Below, in pieces: positions 37,276-47,937 of a DNA stretch of 64,000 nt (positions within the stretch are counted from its first letter, which is position 1; every line of letters begins with the position of its first letter). The translations under genes were made by a program, and so were the position numbers. The stretch spans positions 1-64,000 of the forward strand of contig JAPYSB010000007.1 in the NCBI GenBank assembly GCA_029936675.1, in the 5' to 3' direction. The notes below the pieces were generated by a model. The model was given only the letters and a program-made list of their open reading frames with translations, searched no databases and had not been told where the DNA came from. This DNA is from Dehalococcoidia bacterium. Its GTDB lineage: Bacteria > Chloroflexota > Dehalococcoidia > Lucifugimonadales > UBA826.

Positions 37276-38922
37276 ATGTTGGTAATAGATGCTATTTCAC
37301 AAATTCTAAAGAAAGAAGGTGTGAAGTACCTTAGTGCTTTTCCCACAACCTCAGTTATAGAGGCAGCGGCCGAATCAGGCATCAAACCGATAATATGTAG
37401 ACAAGAACGGGTCGGGGTGGGGATTGCCGACGGTTATTCGAGAATTACCACAGGTAGCCCTCCTGGCGTTTTTGCAATGCAATATGGCCCTGGAGCCGAA
37501 AATGCCTACCCAGGAGTGGCAACAGCATTCGCCGATTCAGTACCTGTGCTATTTTTGCCCCTTGGTCACAGAAGGGATCGTGATAGGGTCTTTCCGCATT
37601 TTAATTCAGTTGATAGCTTCTCTTCCGTTACTAAATATGTCGAGCAACTAAATGAAGCAGGGTCAGTTGCAGACACAATGAGAAGAGCTTTTTCACGTTT
37701 AAAAAACGGCCGGCCAGGGCCAGTAATGGTTGAAATACCTATTGACGTCGCCGAGCAAGAAATCGAGGCATCGACAATCTCACGGTACGAGAAAGCAATG
37801 ACTGTGCGTTCTTCAGCTGAGGAGGAGGCCGTACTGAGGGTAGCTAAAACTATCCTTAGTTCAAAAACGCCTCTAATATACGCAGGGCAGGGAGTGCTAT
37901 ATTCTGGTGCGTCTCGAGAGTTACAAGAATTAGCAGAACTAACTAACATACCTGTCACTACCACAATGGCAGGCAAAGGTTCTATTGATGAACGCCATCC
38001 TTTATCTCTTGGTAGTTCATCTGTCGTAATGAATGGCGCCGTTCTACACTACATGAAAACAAGTGACACATTGCTGGCAATAGGCACCAGCCTCACAAAG
38101 CATGGAATGGTAACCACAATCCCAGACGGGAAAAATATTATTCATATCACTAATGATCCTATTGACATTGGAAACTATTATCAGCCTGACGATGCCTTAC
38201 AGGGGGATGCGAAATTAGTCATTCGGCAATTAATAGAGGCGTGCTCTGATTTACTTTCTACTCGAGATAGGCCGGAATCCCCTGCCAACCATATTAGAGA
38301 AATAAAATCGGAATGGAAAAAGGGTTGGGAGAAAAAATTAACCTCCAAAGAGTCTCCAATAACTCCGTACAGAGTGATAAATGAATTCATGAAAGCCACA
38401 GACCCATCCCAGAACATAGTGACGCATGATTCGGGTAGCCCAAGGGACCAGATCATGCCTTTTTATGAATCGGGAGGCCCAGGCACCTACATAGGCTGGG
38501 GGAAATCACATGGCCTAGGTACAGGTCTAGGGCTGAATATGGGAGCAAAATTAGCCTCTCCCGAAAAATTTGTTGTGAACTTCATGGGGGATGCAGCCTT
38601 CGGCATGACGGGGTTAGATTTTGAGACTGCTGTTAGAAGCGGTATTCCGATTTTAACTGTGGTCCTTAATAATTCAACGATGGCCATAGAGACAGCTCAT
38701 ATGGCTTCCTCACATGAACTGTACAGTACAAGGAACTTGGGTGGTGATTATGCAGACATGGCTAGAGCTATGGGTGGCTGGAGTGAAAGAGTCGATGACC
38801 CGGCAAAAATACAAGACGCATTCTTTAGGGCAAAAAAGGCAACTGAAAACGGACACTCTGCGCTCCTGGAATTTATAACCTCGGAAGAGCAGGATTTTTC
38901 GTTCAGAGGAGCATTACGTTAG
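37276..38922 (+). CDS. Thiamine pyrophosphate-dependent enzyme (acetolactate synthase-like), paralog of 33520-35163
   Basis: RQERVGVGIADGYSRI, YGPGAENAYPGVATA, NFMGDAAFGMTGLDFETAVRSG. Confidence 0.9.
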   Translation: MLVIDAISQILKKEGVKYLSAFPTTSVIEAAAESGIKPIICRQERVGVGIADGYSRITTGSPPGVFAMQYGPGAENAYPGVATAFADSVPVLFLPLGHRRDRDRVFPHFNSVDSFSSVTKYVEQLNEAGSVADTMRRAFSRLKNGRPGPVMVEIPIDVAEQEIEASTISRYEKAMTVRSSAEEEAVLRVAKTILSSKTPLIYAGQGVLYSGASRELQELAELTNIPVTTTMAGKGSIDERHPLSLGSSSVVMNGAVLHYMKTSDTLLAIGTSLTKHGMVTTIPDGKNIIHITNDPIDIGNYYQPDDALQGDAKLVIRQLIEACSDLLSTRDRPESPANHIREIKSEWKKGWEKKLTSKESPITPYRVINEFMKATDPSQNIVTHDSGSPRDQIMPFYESGGPGTYIGWGKSHGLGTGLGLNMGAKLASPEKFVVNFMGDAAFGMTGLDFETAVRSGIPILTVVLNNSTMAIETAHMASSHELYSTRNLGGDYADMARAMGGWSERVDDPAKIQDAFFRAKKATENGHSALLEFITSEEQDFSFRGALR

Positions 38923-38988
38923 CGATGTGTTCCCGTAAATTTTGCAATGTCTTTGCTGCCATATATTAGATAAAAAAGGTTAGTTCAT

Positions 38989-39867
38989 ATGAAGGATATC
39001 TTAAACATTACCTTGTTGGGGACAGGTACTCCTGTTCCTTTAATAGAAAGAATGGGATGCAGTATTTTGGTGCAGGCTGGAGAGGACAGCATATTAATCG
39101 ATTGCGGTAGAGGAGCTGTGCAAAGGATCAACCAGACTGAAACTCATATAAATTCAGTGACCACCGTGTTGTTGACTCATTTACATTACGATCATTACAT
39201 CGGAGTCCCTGATTTATGGCTCACAGGATGGCTCTACGGCAGGACGCAGGCAATGTCAGTGTATGGACCCCCAGGTACAACAAACATGATTCGCCACTTA
39301 TCCAAGGCCTTTGAGATAGATGTCCACATACGAAGAGATCTAGACGAGAAATTTGATCCAGAAGGCGCACTAATTTCAGGAAATGACATTGTTCCCGGAT
39401 TTATTTATGAAAAATCAGGGTTGCAGATTCAATCCTTTGAGGTAGATCATTATCCTGTTCCAGATGCGATGGGATACATAATCACTTACGGGAAGAGGAA
39501 AGTAGTCATCTCAGGTGACACTAGATACATGCCTACCATGGCTTCAATAGCAAAAGAAGCTGACCTTTTGATTCACGAAGTTGCAGCACCTGAGGCAATA
39601 TGGAAAAGATCAACTATGATCGGTAGAAACCCTGAACACACCAAGAAAATTATCGATCATCATGCGACGCCGTCACAAGTAGGCTCGATTTTCGCAGAAT
39701 CAAAACCTAGGTTAGGAGCCTTGTATCATATTGTGGGAGGCCCTGGAGCGGAAGAAGAGATATCAGAAACCATCAAAAAAGTGTACGACGGAGATTTCCT
39801 CATACCAGATGACCTCACTGTTATTGAAATTGGAGACGAGATCAAAATATCCAAGGTACCTAGTTGA
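38989..39867 (+). CDS. MBL-fold metallo-hydrolase (RNase Z-like)
   Basis: LLGTGTPVPLIERMGCSILV, LLTHLHYDHYIGVPDL, VVISGDTRYMPTM. Confidence 0.88.
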   Translation: MKDILNITLLGTGTPVPLIERMGCSILVQAGEDSILIDCGRGAVQRINQTETHINSVTTVLLTHLHYDHYIGVPDLWLTGWLYGRTQAMSVYGPPGTTNMIRHLSKAFEIDVHIRRDLDEKFDPEGALISGNDIVPGFIYEKSGLQIQSFEVDHYPVPDAMGYIITYGKRKVVISGDTRYMPTMASIAKEADLLIHEVAAPEAIWKRSTMIGRNPEHTKKIIDHHATPSQVGSIFAESKPRLGALYHIVGGPGAEEEISETIKKVYDGDFLIPDDLTVIEIGDEIKISKVPS

Positions 39868-39878
39868 ATATTACCAAC

Positions 39879-41324
39879 CTAACCTCGATCAATTATCTCA
39901 AGTGTCTTCTTCTTCACTAACTCCTTATCATAGCTAGCAAAACTAAGGGCAGCAGTTCGATGAGGGTCACCACTAAAAAACCTTTCGTACAAAACTTGGC
40001 GGCCACCAAATGAACTTATACTAATATCCCAGCCCATACGAAAAAGCTTGGTCCGTTGCTTGGCATCCAGTGTATCAGTCGATAAATACTCCTCAAGCAA
40101 TCCTCCAATATCGGAATCGAAGTCTGCCTCAGTCGGGACAGCTATTAGACTGCTAGATCCAATAAGTTGCAAAATCTCAATTAACCTAGGATATGCAGAG
40201 GTGAAAGAGGATTTCGCAGCAGACAGAGAAGCAGAATCTGGCTCCATGACCCCCCATTCGTTCATTTTAGCATTAGAGATGGAAGCTTCAAGGCAAGCTT
40301 TACTAACCTCATAGGGGGTTATCAATTCTGAAGCAAGAGCTTGTATATATGGAATTTCATTCGTACTTAAAGCTTCTGTCATTAAAGCAGCTAACCCAAG
40401 CACAAATTCCGCCTTAGCCATATTTTTGGTCACTATTTGTTGGTTAATATGGGGTCCTGCTCTAGTGTTCGAAAAAGCGGAATTGGATATTTCAACATTA
40501 TTGAAAATAAATACTTTTTCCCAAGGTACAAATACATCGTCAAATATAACGATTGCATCACCCTCATCAAATTTTGAGGACAGCGGATGGTCAAAAGAAG
40601 ATCTGCCGACAGACAATGCTTCCCTGCACAAGAATTTTAGTCCTGGAGTATCGCAAGATACACCAAAAGCCAAAGCGTACTTTGATGCATCCTTATCGGT
40701 TGGTACAACCGATGATGGAAATACTAATATTTCGTCGGAGAGCGGGGCAAGAGTGGCTAATATACGAGCACCTTTCACTATGATCCCATCGTCTCTCTCA
40801 CGTTTAACATGTAATCCGAGATCATCACCTTTAGCATAGGAAGGGTATTTCTTTGTTTTGCGTACATTTACCAAGGTATGGGTGAGAGTTAAATCATTTT
40901 CCATCACATATCTGAAGTAATTCTGAATATTTTGGCCAAACATTCTATCCTCTCTGCCAAAAAAATCAGAGGCAGCTGAACAAGCCATCAATATTACATT
41001 CATGTAGTCGGGAGTCCTAGCCAAAACTCCGCCACTGAATCTTGCCCAATTAAGCATCATATTGCCTCTTTGAATCAAATGATCCTTTGAGGTGGGTGTA
41101 ATGAAGGAAAGTCCTTCAGGTTTATCATTACTCTCTGGGTTGAAAGTCATTTTTGAAGAAAGGCCAACATCATGTTGCATTTCGTACAAAGATGCTATGG
41201 AGTCGGCACAACCCGAGAAGGCTCTGTGACTGGTTACATCTTCAACCTTCTCACCTTCAATCCAGAGATCTTTTGGGTGTAACCGTAACCTTTCCAGATA
41301 TTGGTTCCCATTCTTAGCTGGCAC
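39879..41324 (-). CDS. 4-hydroxyphenylacetate 3-hydroxylase (HpaB) family protein
   Basis: 481 aa; RFSGGVLARTPDYMNVILMA, VNVRKTKKYPSYAKGDDLGLHVKRERDDGIIVKGAR, DDVFVPWEKVFIF. Confidence 0.9.
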   Translation of the reverse strand: MPAKNGNQYLERLRLHPKDLWIEGEKVEDVTSHRAFSGCADSIASLYEMQHDVGLSSKMTFNPESNDKPEGLSFITPTSKDHLIQRGNMMLNWARFSGGVLARTPDYMNVILMACSAASDFFGREDRMFGQNIQNYFRYVMENDLTLTHTLVNVRKTKKYPSYAKGDDLGLHVKRERDDGIIVKGARILATLAPLSDEILVFPSSVVPTDKDASKYALAFGVSCDTPGLKFLCREALSVGRSSFDHPLSSKFDEGDAIVIFDDVFVPWEKVFIFNNVEISNSAFSNTRAGPHINQQIVTKNMAKAEFVLGLAALMTEALSTNEIPYIQALASELITPYEVSKACLEASISNAKMNEWGVMEPDSASLSAAKSSFTSAYPRLIEILQLIGSSSLIAVPTEADFDSDIGGLLEEYLSTDTLDAKQRTKLFRMGWDISISSFGGRQVLYERFFSGDPHRTAALSFASYDKELVKKKTLEIIDRG

Positions 41325-41352
41325 TTTGCACCTACTATCCCGTCACAAGCCT

Positions 41353-41841
41353 CTAGGATGAGGAGGTGATTTCAGCGTCAGTTAATTTTTTTGCTTTTAC
41401 ACCATCGAGAGAATCTGGGAAATCTCCAGCGAACAAATACCCGTCTTTCGGCCAAGATGATTTGGGCATTTCGTAGAAAATTTCGATCTCGTTACCATCA
41501 GGGTCAGATATGTAAAACCCTAAAGACACTCCATGATCCGCGACGCTTCTAATTTCTAGGCCCTCAGCAATGCACTTCCGATGTATTTCCTTAACATCCT
41601 CCAATGATTCCATTTCCCATGCAAAATGTGCGAGAGAGTGAGTAGCAGAATCCTCTATGCCATCAGATTTAATGAGAGCTAGCTCATGAGAAGCATCCTC
41701 TCGAGCACTCATAAATATCATGGTCCCAGTGGGCCGTCTGGTAGTTACATGTAACCCCAGAATATTTGTGTAAAATTTTTCAGAATCATCAATATCATTT
41801 GCACGCAGGACAATATGTCCTAGCTGTTTTACTTTTACCAT
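41353..41841 (-). CDS. VOC-family (glyoxalase/extradiol dioxygenase-like) protein
   Basis: LGHIVLRANDIDDSEKFYTNILGLHVTTRRPTG, GFYISDPDGNEIEIFYE. Confidence 0.88.
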   Translation of the reverse strand: MVKVKQLGHIVLRANDIDDSEKFYTNILGLHVTTRRPTGTMIFMSAREDASHELALIKSDGIEDSATHSLAHFAWEMESLEDVKEIHRKCIAEGLEIRSVADHGVSLGFYISDPDGNEIEIFYEMPKSSWPKDGYLFAGDFPDSLDGVKAKKLTDAEITSSS

Positions 41842-41946
41842 AATTAGTAACCTCCCACTAAATGACCTTTGAAATAAAATAACCCCAGTGAAACGATATT
41901 TTCTCCTTATAACTCAACAGTTAAACAAGGAAAGGTAGGTTTAATC

Positions 41947-43008
41947 CTATCCCTCTCTTGGAAACCAATAGCACCCATATTCGTCAACGCAGGGGGCACA
42001 ATGGGCAACTATATGACCGGGAGAAACCTCTTTCATGACGATCTCATTAGCGTCACAGGCTGGGTCAGGGGACGGACAGAGAGGGTCGTAACTGCAGGCG
42101 GACGGTGGAGACATCGGGCTCGGAACACCCCCTCTCAATACTATCCTTTCTCTATCAGCCTCCATTAGCGGATCTGGTATTGGAACAGCAGACAACAAAG
42201 CTTTGGTATATGGGTGAACTGGATTATCGTATAGTTCATTTCTCTCTGCTATCTCGACGATATGGCCTAGGTACATAACCGCAATTCGATCACTAATGTG
42301 CTTCACCACTGATAAATCATGGGCGATGAATAGATATGTAAGGCCCAAATCTTCCTGAAGATCTTCAAGCAGGTTGATTATTTGCGCCTGAATCGACACG
42401 TCCAAAGCCGACACCGGCTCATCGCACACTATGAAACTGGGATTAACCGCTAGGGCCCTGGCTATACCTATCCTTTGTCTCTGGCCTCCACTAAATTCAT
42501 GGGGATATCTATCTGCCATGTACGGGCTCAGGCCACAAGTCGTTAGCAACTCCGAAACCCTATCTCTATATTCACCTCTGCTAGCAGTCAGCTTATGCAC
42601 TTTCAAGGGTTCGCCAACTATATCCCCACAGGTCATACGAGGATTCAAAGATCCATACGGATCCTGAAATATCACTTGCATTTCCCTTCTCATTCGACGA
42701 AGTTCGCCTGTGCTTAGGCTAGTCACATCCACGCCATCGAATAAAACTTCACCTGCTGTAGGTTTATACAATTGCAGGATGCATCGGCCAGTAGTTGTCT
42801 TACCACAACCACTTTCACCTACAAGACCAAGGGCCTCACCCTTTTTTATGGTAAAGCTCACATCATCTACAGCTTTTATTTCGGCGACTTTCCTCTGAAA
42901 AATAATGCCTTCGTTGACTGGGAAATACATCTTAAGATTGCTAACTTCAAGTAAAGTATCCCCCACCTGAGCGGTTGAGGCGCCATCTGTTTCTGTAACC
43001 ATTTTCAC
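41947..43008 (-). CDS. Peptide/oligopeptide ABC transporter ATP-binding protein (OppF-like)
   Basis: [49 protein letters not shown]-terminal Opp domain. Confidence 0.93.
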   Translation of the reverse strand: MKMVTETDGASTAQVGDTLLEVSNLKMYFPVNEGIIFQRKVAEIKAVDDVSFTIKKGEALGLVGESGCGKTTTGRCILQLYKPTAGEVLFDGVDVTSLSTGELRRMRREMQVIFQDPYGSLNPRMTCGDIVGEPLKVHKLTASRGEYRDRVSELLTTCGLSPYMADRYPHEFSGGQRQRIGIARALAVNPSFIVCDEPVSALDVSIQAQIINLLEDLQEDLGLTYLFIAHDLSVVKHISDRIAVMYLGHIVEIAERNELYDNPVHPYTKALLSAVPIPDPLMEADRERIVLRGGVPSPMSPPSACSYDPLCPSPDPACDANEIVMKEVSPGHIVAHCAPCVDEYGCYWFPREG

Positions 43009-43057
43009 TCCACAAAATGCGATTAACTATTTATAACAAAATCTTATAGGTTTTTAA

Positions 43058-44071
43058 CTAAGAATCTCTTGGAAACCATTTACAGCCATATTCTTGTTCG
43101 CAATGAGCGCAATATGCAACCCAGTGGTTAGGCTCTTCTTCTCTGAGAACTGGCTCTCCAGTTAGGCATTCAGGGCTTGGAGACGGGCAATTAGACTGAA
43201 ATCCGCAACCCGACGGCCTATTACCAAGATTAGGGGGCATCCCTTCAATAGCTTCCAGCCGTTCACGAGTATTATCGTCCGCATCCAACCGTGGAACCGA
43301 GTTAAGTAACCCTATCGTGTAAGGGTGCATTGGATTCTTATAAATCTCCACTGCAGTAGAAGTTTCAACGATTTTACCGGCGTACATAACAATCACACGG
43401 TCGGCATATCTAGCAACTACTCCCAGGTTGTGGGTAATTATTATTAAAGCTGTGCCTAAGTCCTTAGACAGATCCTGCATCAGTTCTAATATTTGTGCCT
43501 GAATAGTGACATCAAGTGCAGTAGTCGGCTCATCTGCAATAATTAGCTGCGGATTACAGCTTAGTGCCATGGCAATCATAACTCTCTGGCGCATTCCACC
43601 ACTGAACTGGTGAGGGTAATCATCTAATCGAGTTGTTGCGTCCGGAATACCTACCATAGTCAACAATTCTGTTGCCCTTTCCTTAGCATTGGTTTTGTTC
43701 ATTTTTTGATGCAATTCTAAAGTCTCAGTTATTTGGCGACCTATAGTAAGAACTGGGTTCAGAGATGTCATTGGTTCCTGAAAAACCATAGAAATGCTGT
43801 TACCACGAATACCCCTCATCTCTTTCTCGTCCATCTGGACTAGATCTTCACCACCAAACAATACTTCACCCTCTACTATTCGACCGGGTGGGCTTGCTAC
43901 CAATCGCATTATCGACATGGCACCCACACTTTTGCCACACCCACTTTCCCCAACAATTCCTACTACCTCACCCTCTGCAACTTCATACGAAATTCCATCA
44001 ACTGCCTTCACTACGCCATCTGCAGTGAAAAAATGAGTCTTTAGATTTTTGACTTCGAGCAACGGAGCCAT
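43058..44071 (-). CDS. Peptide/oligopeptide ABC transporter ATP-binding protein (OppD-like)
   Basis: [50 protein letters not shown]. Confidence 0.93.
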   Translation of the reverse strand: MAPLLEVKNLKTHFFTADGVVKAVDGISYEVAEGEVVGIVGESGCGKSVGAMSIMRLVASPPGRIVEGEVLFGGEDLVQMDEKEMRGIRGNSISMVFQEPMTSLNPVLTIGRQITETLELHQKMNKTNAKERATELLTMVGIPDATTRLDDYPHQFSGGMRQRVMIAMALSCNPQLIIADEPTTALDVTIQAQILELMQDLSKDLGTALIIITHNLGVVARYADRVIVMYAGKIVETSTAVEIYKNPMHPYTIGLLNSVPRLDADDNTRERLEAIEGMPPNLGNRPSGCGFQSNCPSPSPECLTGEPVLREEEPNHWVAYCAHCEQEYGCKWFPRDS

Positions 44072-44201
44072 ACGACATTCCCCCTTGTTGCTTCTTCAGG
44101 TTTTAAATTTAAACCCGAATAACCAAACTTGATTTTGTGTAGCACATTCTAATAAACCGATCCAATAGTAACAACTCATAAATGCAATGATTTCATGGAA
44201 A

Positions 44202-44921
44202 TTATTCAAACATACGACCATCAGCAAACGAATTCAGATTTTGAATAACCATATCAGCAGCATAATCCGTGCTAATTTCACTAGAGTTAATAGTGAAATG
44301 GAATAGATTGGGATTATCTGGTTCATCCAGTTCAAAATACTTTTTAAAAAAATGATTTCTGGCCTGATCTCTCTGTTCAAGAGTGGCAATAGCCTTTCCT
44401 CTATTGATAGTTTCTCGACTCATCAAGGTTTTCACTCTGTCCTCAAATGAAGCTACCACTCCCACTCGCAAAACATTAGGCATGTCCTTCAAAATCACGT
44501 GCCCACCTCGCCCAATGAATACAACATCCCCATCCGCGGCCATTTCTTTCATGGTAGATTCTATAGCCTCGATATATACGTCGTCCTCCACTTCATGACC
44601 TCTCGTTATTATCGGCTGTGGGATATCCTCATACTCTTCTGTTAATAAGGCCGTAATACCTGGCCCGAAATATGGATCACCAGCCGCCCCGGTAACAGCT
44701 GAACGCTCAAGAAGTCTCTGTATCACGTGTATCCATTTCTCCGATCGGGTTGGAAGTTTTTCTTCTATTTGGTGTAAAGCCTCGACGGTAGCACCCACAT
44801 TTTTTGCTATATTGGACAGAAAGATCCTATCTACATAGTCAGCCTTTAATCTTCGGGCAACTAAAGGACCTATGTCCCTCGCTCCTCCTCCGGACATACC
44901 TCCAAGTGTTATCGTGTACAT
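44202..44921 (-). CDS. Cytidylate kinase-like family protein
   Basis: MYTITLGGMSGGGARDIGPLVARRLKADYVDR, VVFIGRGGHVILKD. Confidence 0.8.
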   Translation of the reverse strand: MYTITLGGMSGGGARDIGPLVARRLKADYVDRIFLSNIAKNVGATVEALHQIEEKLPTRSEKWIHVIQRLLERSAVTGAAGDPYFGPGITALLTEEYEDIPQPIITRGHEVEDDVYIEAIESTMKEMAADGDVVFIGRGGHVILKDMPNVLRVGVVASFEDRVKTLMSRETINRGKAIATLEQRDQARNHFFKKYFELDEPDNPNLFHFTINSSEISTDYAADMVIQNLNSFADGRMFE

Positions 44922-45034
44922 TTATCACCTCCATTGGATTAGGCTTATTCCGAATCTAAATTTCATGGAGTCAAAAGCAGTGAAAAACCTCTAAATCGAA
45001 TGCTGACAAACATTAGTGCGTCTGTCAACTTTTA

Positions 45035-45547
45035 TCAGAAATCTACCAAAGAGAACAACAATTCATCATCCAAAATTTCTGGAATGCAAAGATCCTTCAA
45101 AATTATGACAGTGTTGATACCTACTATAATCCCGCCCATTTCTTCGATTAATGCCCTTGAAGCCTGGATAGTTCCACCAGTGGCAACCAAGTCATCAACT
45201 AATACCACCCTTTGAGAGGGCTGTATCACATCTGAATGAATTTGAAGTACGTCGGAGCCATATTCCAGATCATATTTAATCTCCCGAACCGAATATGGTA
45301 ATTTACCTTCTTTCCTTATTGGCACAAATGGTAGCTTCATCTCGTATGCAAGAGCGGATCCAAAAATAAACCCTCTTGACTCTATACCAACGATCACATC
45401 AGGAGAAATTATTTTTGACTTTTTTGCGAAAGCATCAACACAATATCGAAATGACTCTTGATGATAGAGTAAAGGTGTAATATCTCTAAACAATATTCCT
45501 GGTTTAGGGAAATCTGGAATATCTCTTATATATTGCTTTAAGTTCAT
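45035..45547 (-). CDS. apt: Adenine phosphoribosyltransferase
   Basis: IRDIPDFPKPGILFRDITPLL, GIESRGFIFGSALA, VVLVDDLVATGGTIQA. Confidence 0.97.
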   Translation of the reverse strand: MNLKQYIRDIPDFPKPGILFRDITPLLYHQESFRYCVDAFAKKSKIISPDVIVGIESRGFIFGSALAYEMKLPFVPIRKEGKLPYSVREIKYDLEYGSDVLQIHSDVIQPSQRVVLVDDLVATGGTIQASRALIEEMGGIIVGINTVIILKDLCIPEILDDELLFSLVDF

Positions 45548-45671
45548 TACCTAACCATTAGGACCGTGATTTACATGGCATTACGATGATAAATCCAAAC
45601 TCAATGGGATTGGAGGAAATCTTATATGGTAAGTGAGGAAAGGGAAACCATAATCAAAAAAGGTTCCGAGT

Positions 45672-45703
45672 CAAAGTACCTAACTCTCAAAGTACCTAAC
45701 TCT
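45672..45703. repeat. Two-copy 16-bp tandem repeat
   Basis: CAAAGTACCTAACTCT x 2, exact. Confidence 0.9.
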
Positions 45704-45758
45704 TTGTAAAAAGGATGTATGGCCTTTCCTTGAATCACATGGCGGTAAGGTAATTTGT

Positions 45759-46283
45759 TTGATGAGAGGTCTCATTGGCCTGACTCCCACCACATTAGTG
45801 CAAATAACTTCCTATAATGACATTCATTCATGGGACGGTAACCAAGACTCATGGTCCTCTCTCCGGGAACAATTTGTCGAACGGGAGACTGTAAGGGTAT
45901 TGAAACCCATTTCCCAGCGACCAAAGAACGTGATCCCGGTAGAAGATAGAAGACCCGTCTATGGATACCGTAAATTTATGATCTCACCGAATGATATTTC
46001 CGAGTTCGTCACCTGTTCAGAAAACGGAATGTGGCCAAAAATCGAGTCGACGGGGGCTTGCATATTAGGCATATGGACTACCACTTCCAGCACACCGATG
46101 GAAGTAATACTTCTTACTGGGTATCATAGCCCCTCCCATTGGGAACAGACTAGATATGCATCAGGAAATATGGGCGCTTCTAAAGAGTTGTGGAATAGAG
46201 AAATGTCATATAAATCTCAAAGGGTAGAGTTGACAAAGACTACTAAAGTAAGCCTAATGGCATCTTTGGACATTGATCACTGA
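45759..46283 (+). CDS. NIPSNAP-like (dimeric alpha-beta barrel) protein
   Basis: LVQITSYNDIHSWDGNQDSW, YGYRKFMISPNDISEFV, ILLTGYHSPSHWEQTR. Confidence 0.5.
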   Translation: MMRGLIGLTPTTLVQITSYNDIHSWDGNQDSWSSLREQFVERETVRVLKPISQRPKNVIPVEDRRPVYGYRKFMISPNDISEFVTCSENGMWPKIESTGACILGIWTTTSSTPMEVILLTGYHSPSHWEQTRYASGNMGASKELWNREMSYKSQRVELTKTTKVSLMASLDIDH

Positions 46284-46327
46284 ATTCAATTTCTTAAGGT
46301 ATATGTTAATCCAATGGAGGTAACAGA

Positions 46328-46612
46328 ATGATTGGAGTTCTAACACATCACTGGGCCGAGCAAGGCAAAGTCGAAAATGCTATACATATTTTAGACGGAA
46401 ACGGTGAAGCTCAAAGTAAGGCGCCAGGGTTCATAAATAGAACCACCCTGCTATCCAAAACAGACCCAACGCAAATCAGTTCTTTGGTAGTTTGGGAAAG
46501 CGATCATATTTACGATAAATGGAAGGAAAGCGCCGAAAGGGCAAAAGCGATGAAAAATGCAGAGGATCTGTGGAGCCGGACCCCCGAATCAGAAAGGTTC
46601 GACATACCTTAG
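46328..46612 (+). CDS. Antibiotic biosynthesis monooxygenase-like small protein
   Basis: 94 aa; MIGVLTHHWAEQGKVENAIHILDGNGEAQSKAPGFINRTTLLSKTDPTQISSLVVWES. Confidence 0.6.
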   Translation: MIGVLTHHWAEQGKVENAIHILDGNGEAQSKAPGFINRTTLLSKTDPTQISSLVVWESDHIYDKWKESAERAKAMKNAEDLWSRTPESERFDIP

Positions 46613-46631
46613 ATAAGGTGCCTCTTTAAAG

Positions 46632-47879
46632 TTAGTCCTCAAATGAGCTGAAAACAACGCATGCATTCTGACCACCAAACCCAAAATTATTAGAAAGAAC
46701 TGTATTCACTTTAGCTTTTCTCGCCACATTGGGAACATAGTCCAAATCACAATAAGGGTCCGGATTATTGTAGTTGATAGTAGGTGGAATAAGATTTGAC
46801 TGTATAGTTTTTACGGTGGCGACTGCTTCGATAGCACCTGCTCCACCTAGGGCATGCCCCATCATGGATTTATTCGAACTTATGGGAATTTTATAAGCTA
46901 GATCACCAAAGGCGAGTTTGATTGCTTTGGTCTCCGAAACGTCATTTAATGGCGTTGAGGTTCCATGAGCATTGATATAATCAATATCTTCTAGTTGCTT
47001 GTCGGCATTACCAATAGCCCATTTGATAGCTCTCGCAGCGCCTTCTCCATTTGCATCAGGCTGCACAGCATGATATGCATCTGATGACACGGCATAGCCA
47101 ATAATTTCTCCCTTGATATCTGCACCTCTTTCTTGGGCGTGGTCTAAGGTTTCCATTATGAGTATTCCAGCTCCTTCGGCCGGAACGAAGCCATCTCGGT
47201 TTGAATCAAACGGTTTACTCGCATCTTGGGGATTCCCATTAAATCTACTTAGCGCCTTTATAACGTGAAATCCTGCAAGCCCAATTCTGCTTATACCTGC
47301 CTCACAACCGCCGGCCACTATGACATCCGCTGCACCTCTTCTGATGGCCTCATATGCCTCTCCAATCGCTTGATTGCCTGCAGCACATGCAGTTATAACA
47401 GTCGAGGAATACCCTTTCAAATTGAATATTCGACTAACTTGGGCTGCAGCCATATTAGGAAGTATCATCGGTATGAAAAAAGGGCTTACTTTCATCCCGC
47501 CTCTTTCAAACAGGATCTTTGCATTGTCTTCTGTAGTAGGAAAGCCGCCATTACCATTACCCATCACCACTCCCACTCGGTCGTTATTTAATGACAAATC
47601 TAAACCGGAATCTTCAATTGCGGTGGCAGCAGCAGCTACGGCGAACTGGGAAAATCTGGCCATTCTTCGGGCCTCTTTTGGATTTGTATATTGGCCCGCG
47701 TCAAATCCTGTAACTTCCCCCGCTATGTCACTCGGGAATCCTTCAGTATCACATAAGGTAATTTTGCTTATTCCAGAGTGTCCTTTAGACAAGCTACCCC
47801 AAAATTCCTCTACTGTTTGGCCTAAAGGGGACATCACTCCTAACCCGGTTATTACTACCCTTGTACCGTCTTTTGCCAT
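46632..47879 (-). CDS. fabF: 3-oxoacyl-[acyl-carrier-protein] synthase II
   Basis: MAKDGTRVVITGLGVMSPLG start; TACAAGNQAIGEAYEAI, NAHGTSTPLND, KSMMGHALGGAGAIEA; upstream part of the ORF (to 48002) lies in folC. Confidence 0.95.
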   Translation of the reverse strand: MAKDGTRVVITGLGVMSPLGQTVEEFWGSLSKGHSGISKITLCDTEGFPSDIAGEVTGFDAGQYTNPKEARRMARFSQFAVAAAATAIEDSGLDLSLNNDRVGVVMGNGNGGFPTTEDNAKILFERGGMKVSPFFIPMILPNMAAAQVSRIFNLKGYSSTVITACAAGNQAIGEAYEAIRRGAADVIVAGGCEAGISRIGLAGFHVIKALSRFNGNPQDASKPFDSNRDGFVPAEGAGILIMETLDHAQERGADIKGEIIGYAVSSDAYHAVQPDANGEGAARAIKWAIGNADKQLEDIDYINAHGTSTPLNDVSETKAIKLAFGDLAYKIPISSNKSMMGHALGGAGAIEAVATVKTIQSNLIPPTINYNNPDPYCDLDYVPNVARKAKVNTVLSNNFGFGGQNACVVFSSFED

Positions 47880-47937
47880 TGCTATTGCCAACCTTTTACT
47901 GTCATTTAATCGTTTTGATTCATACCCATCTATTATT

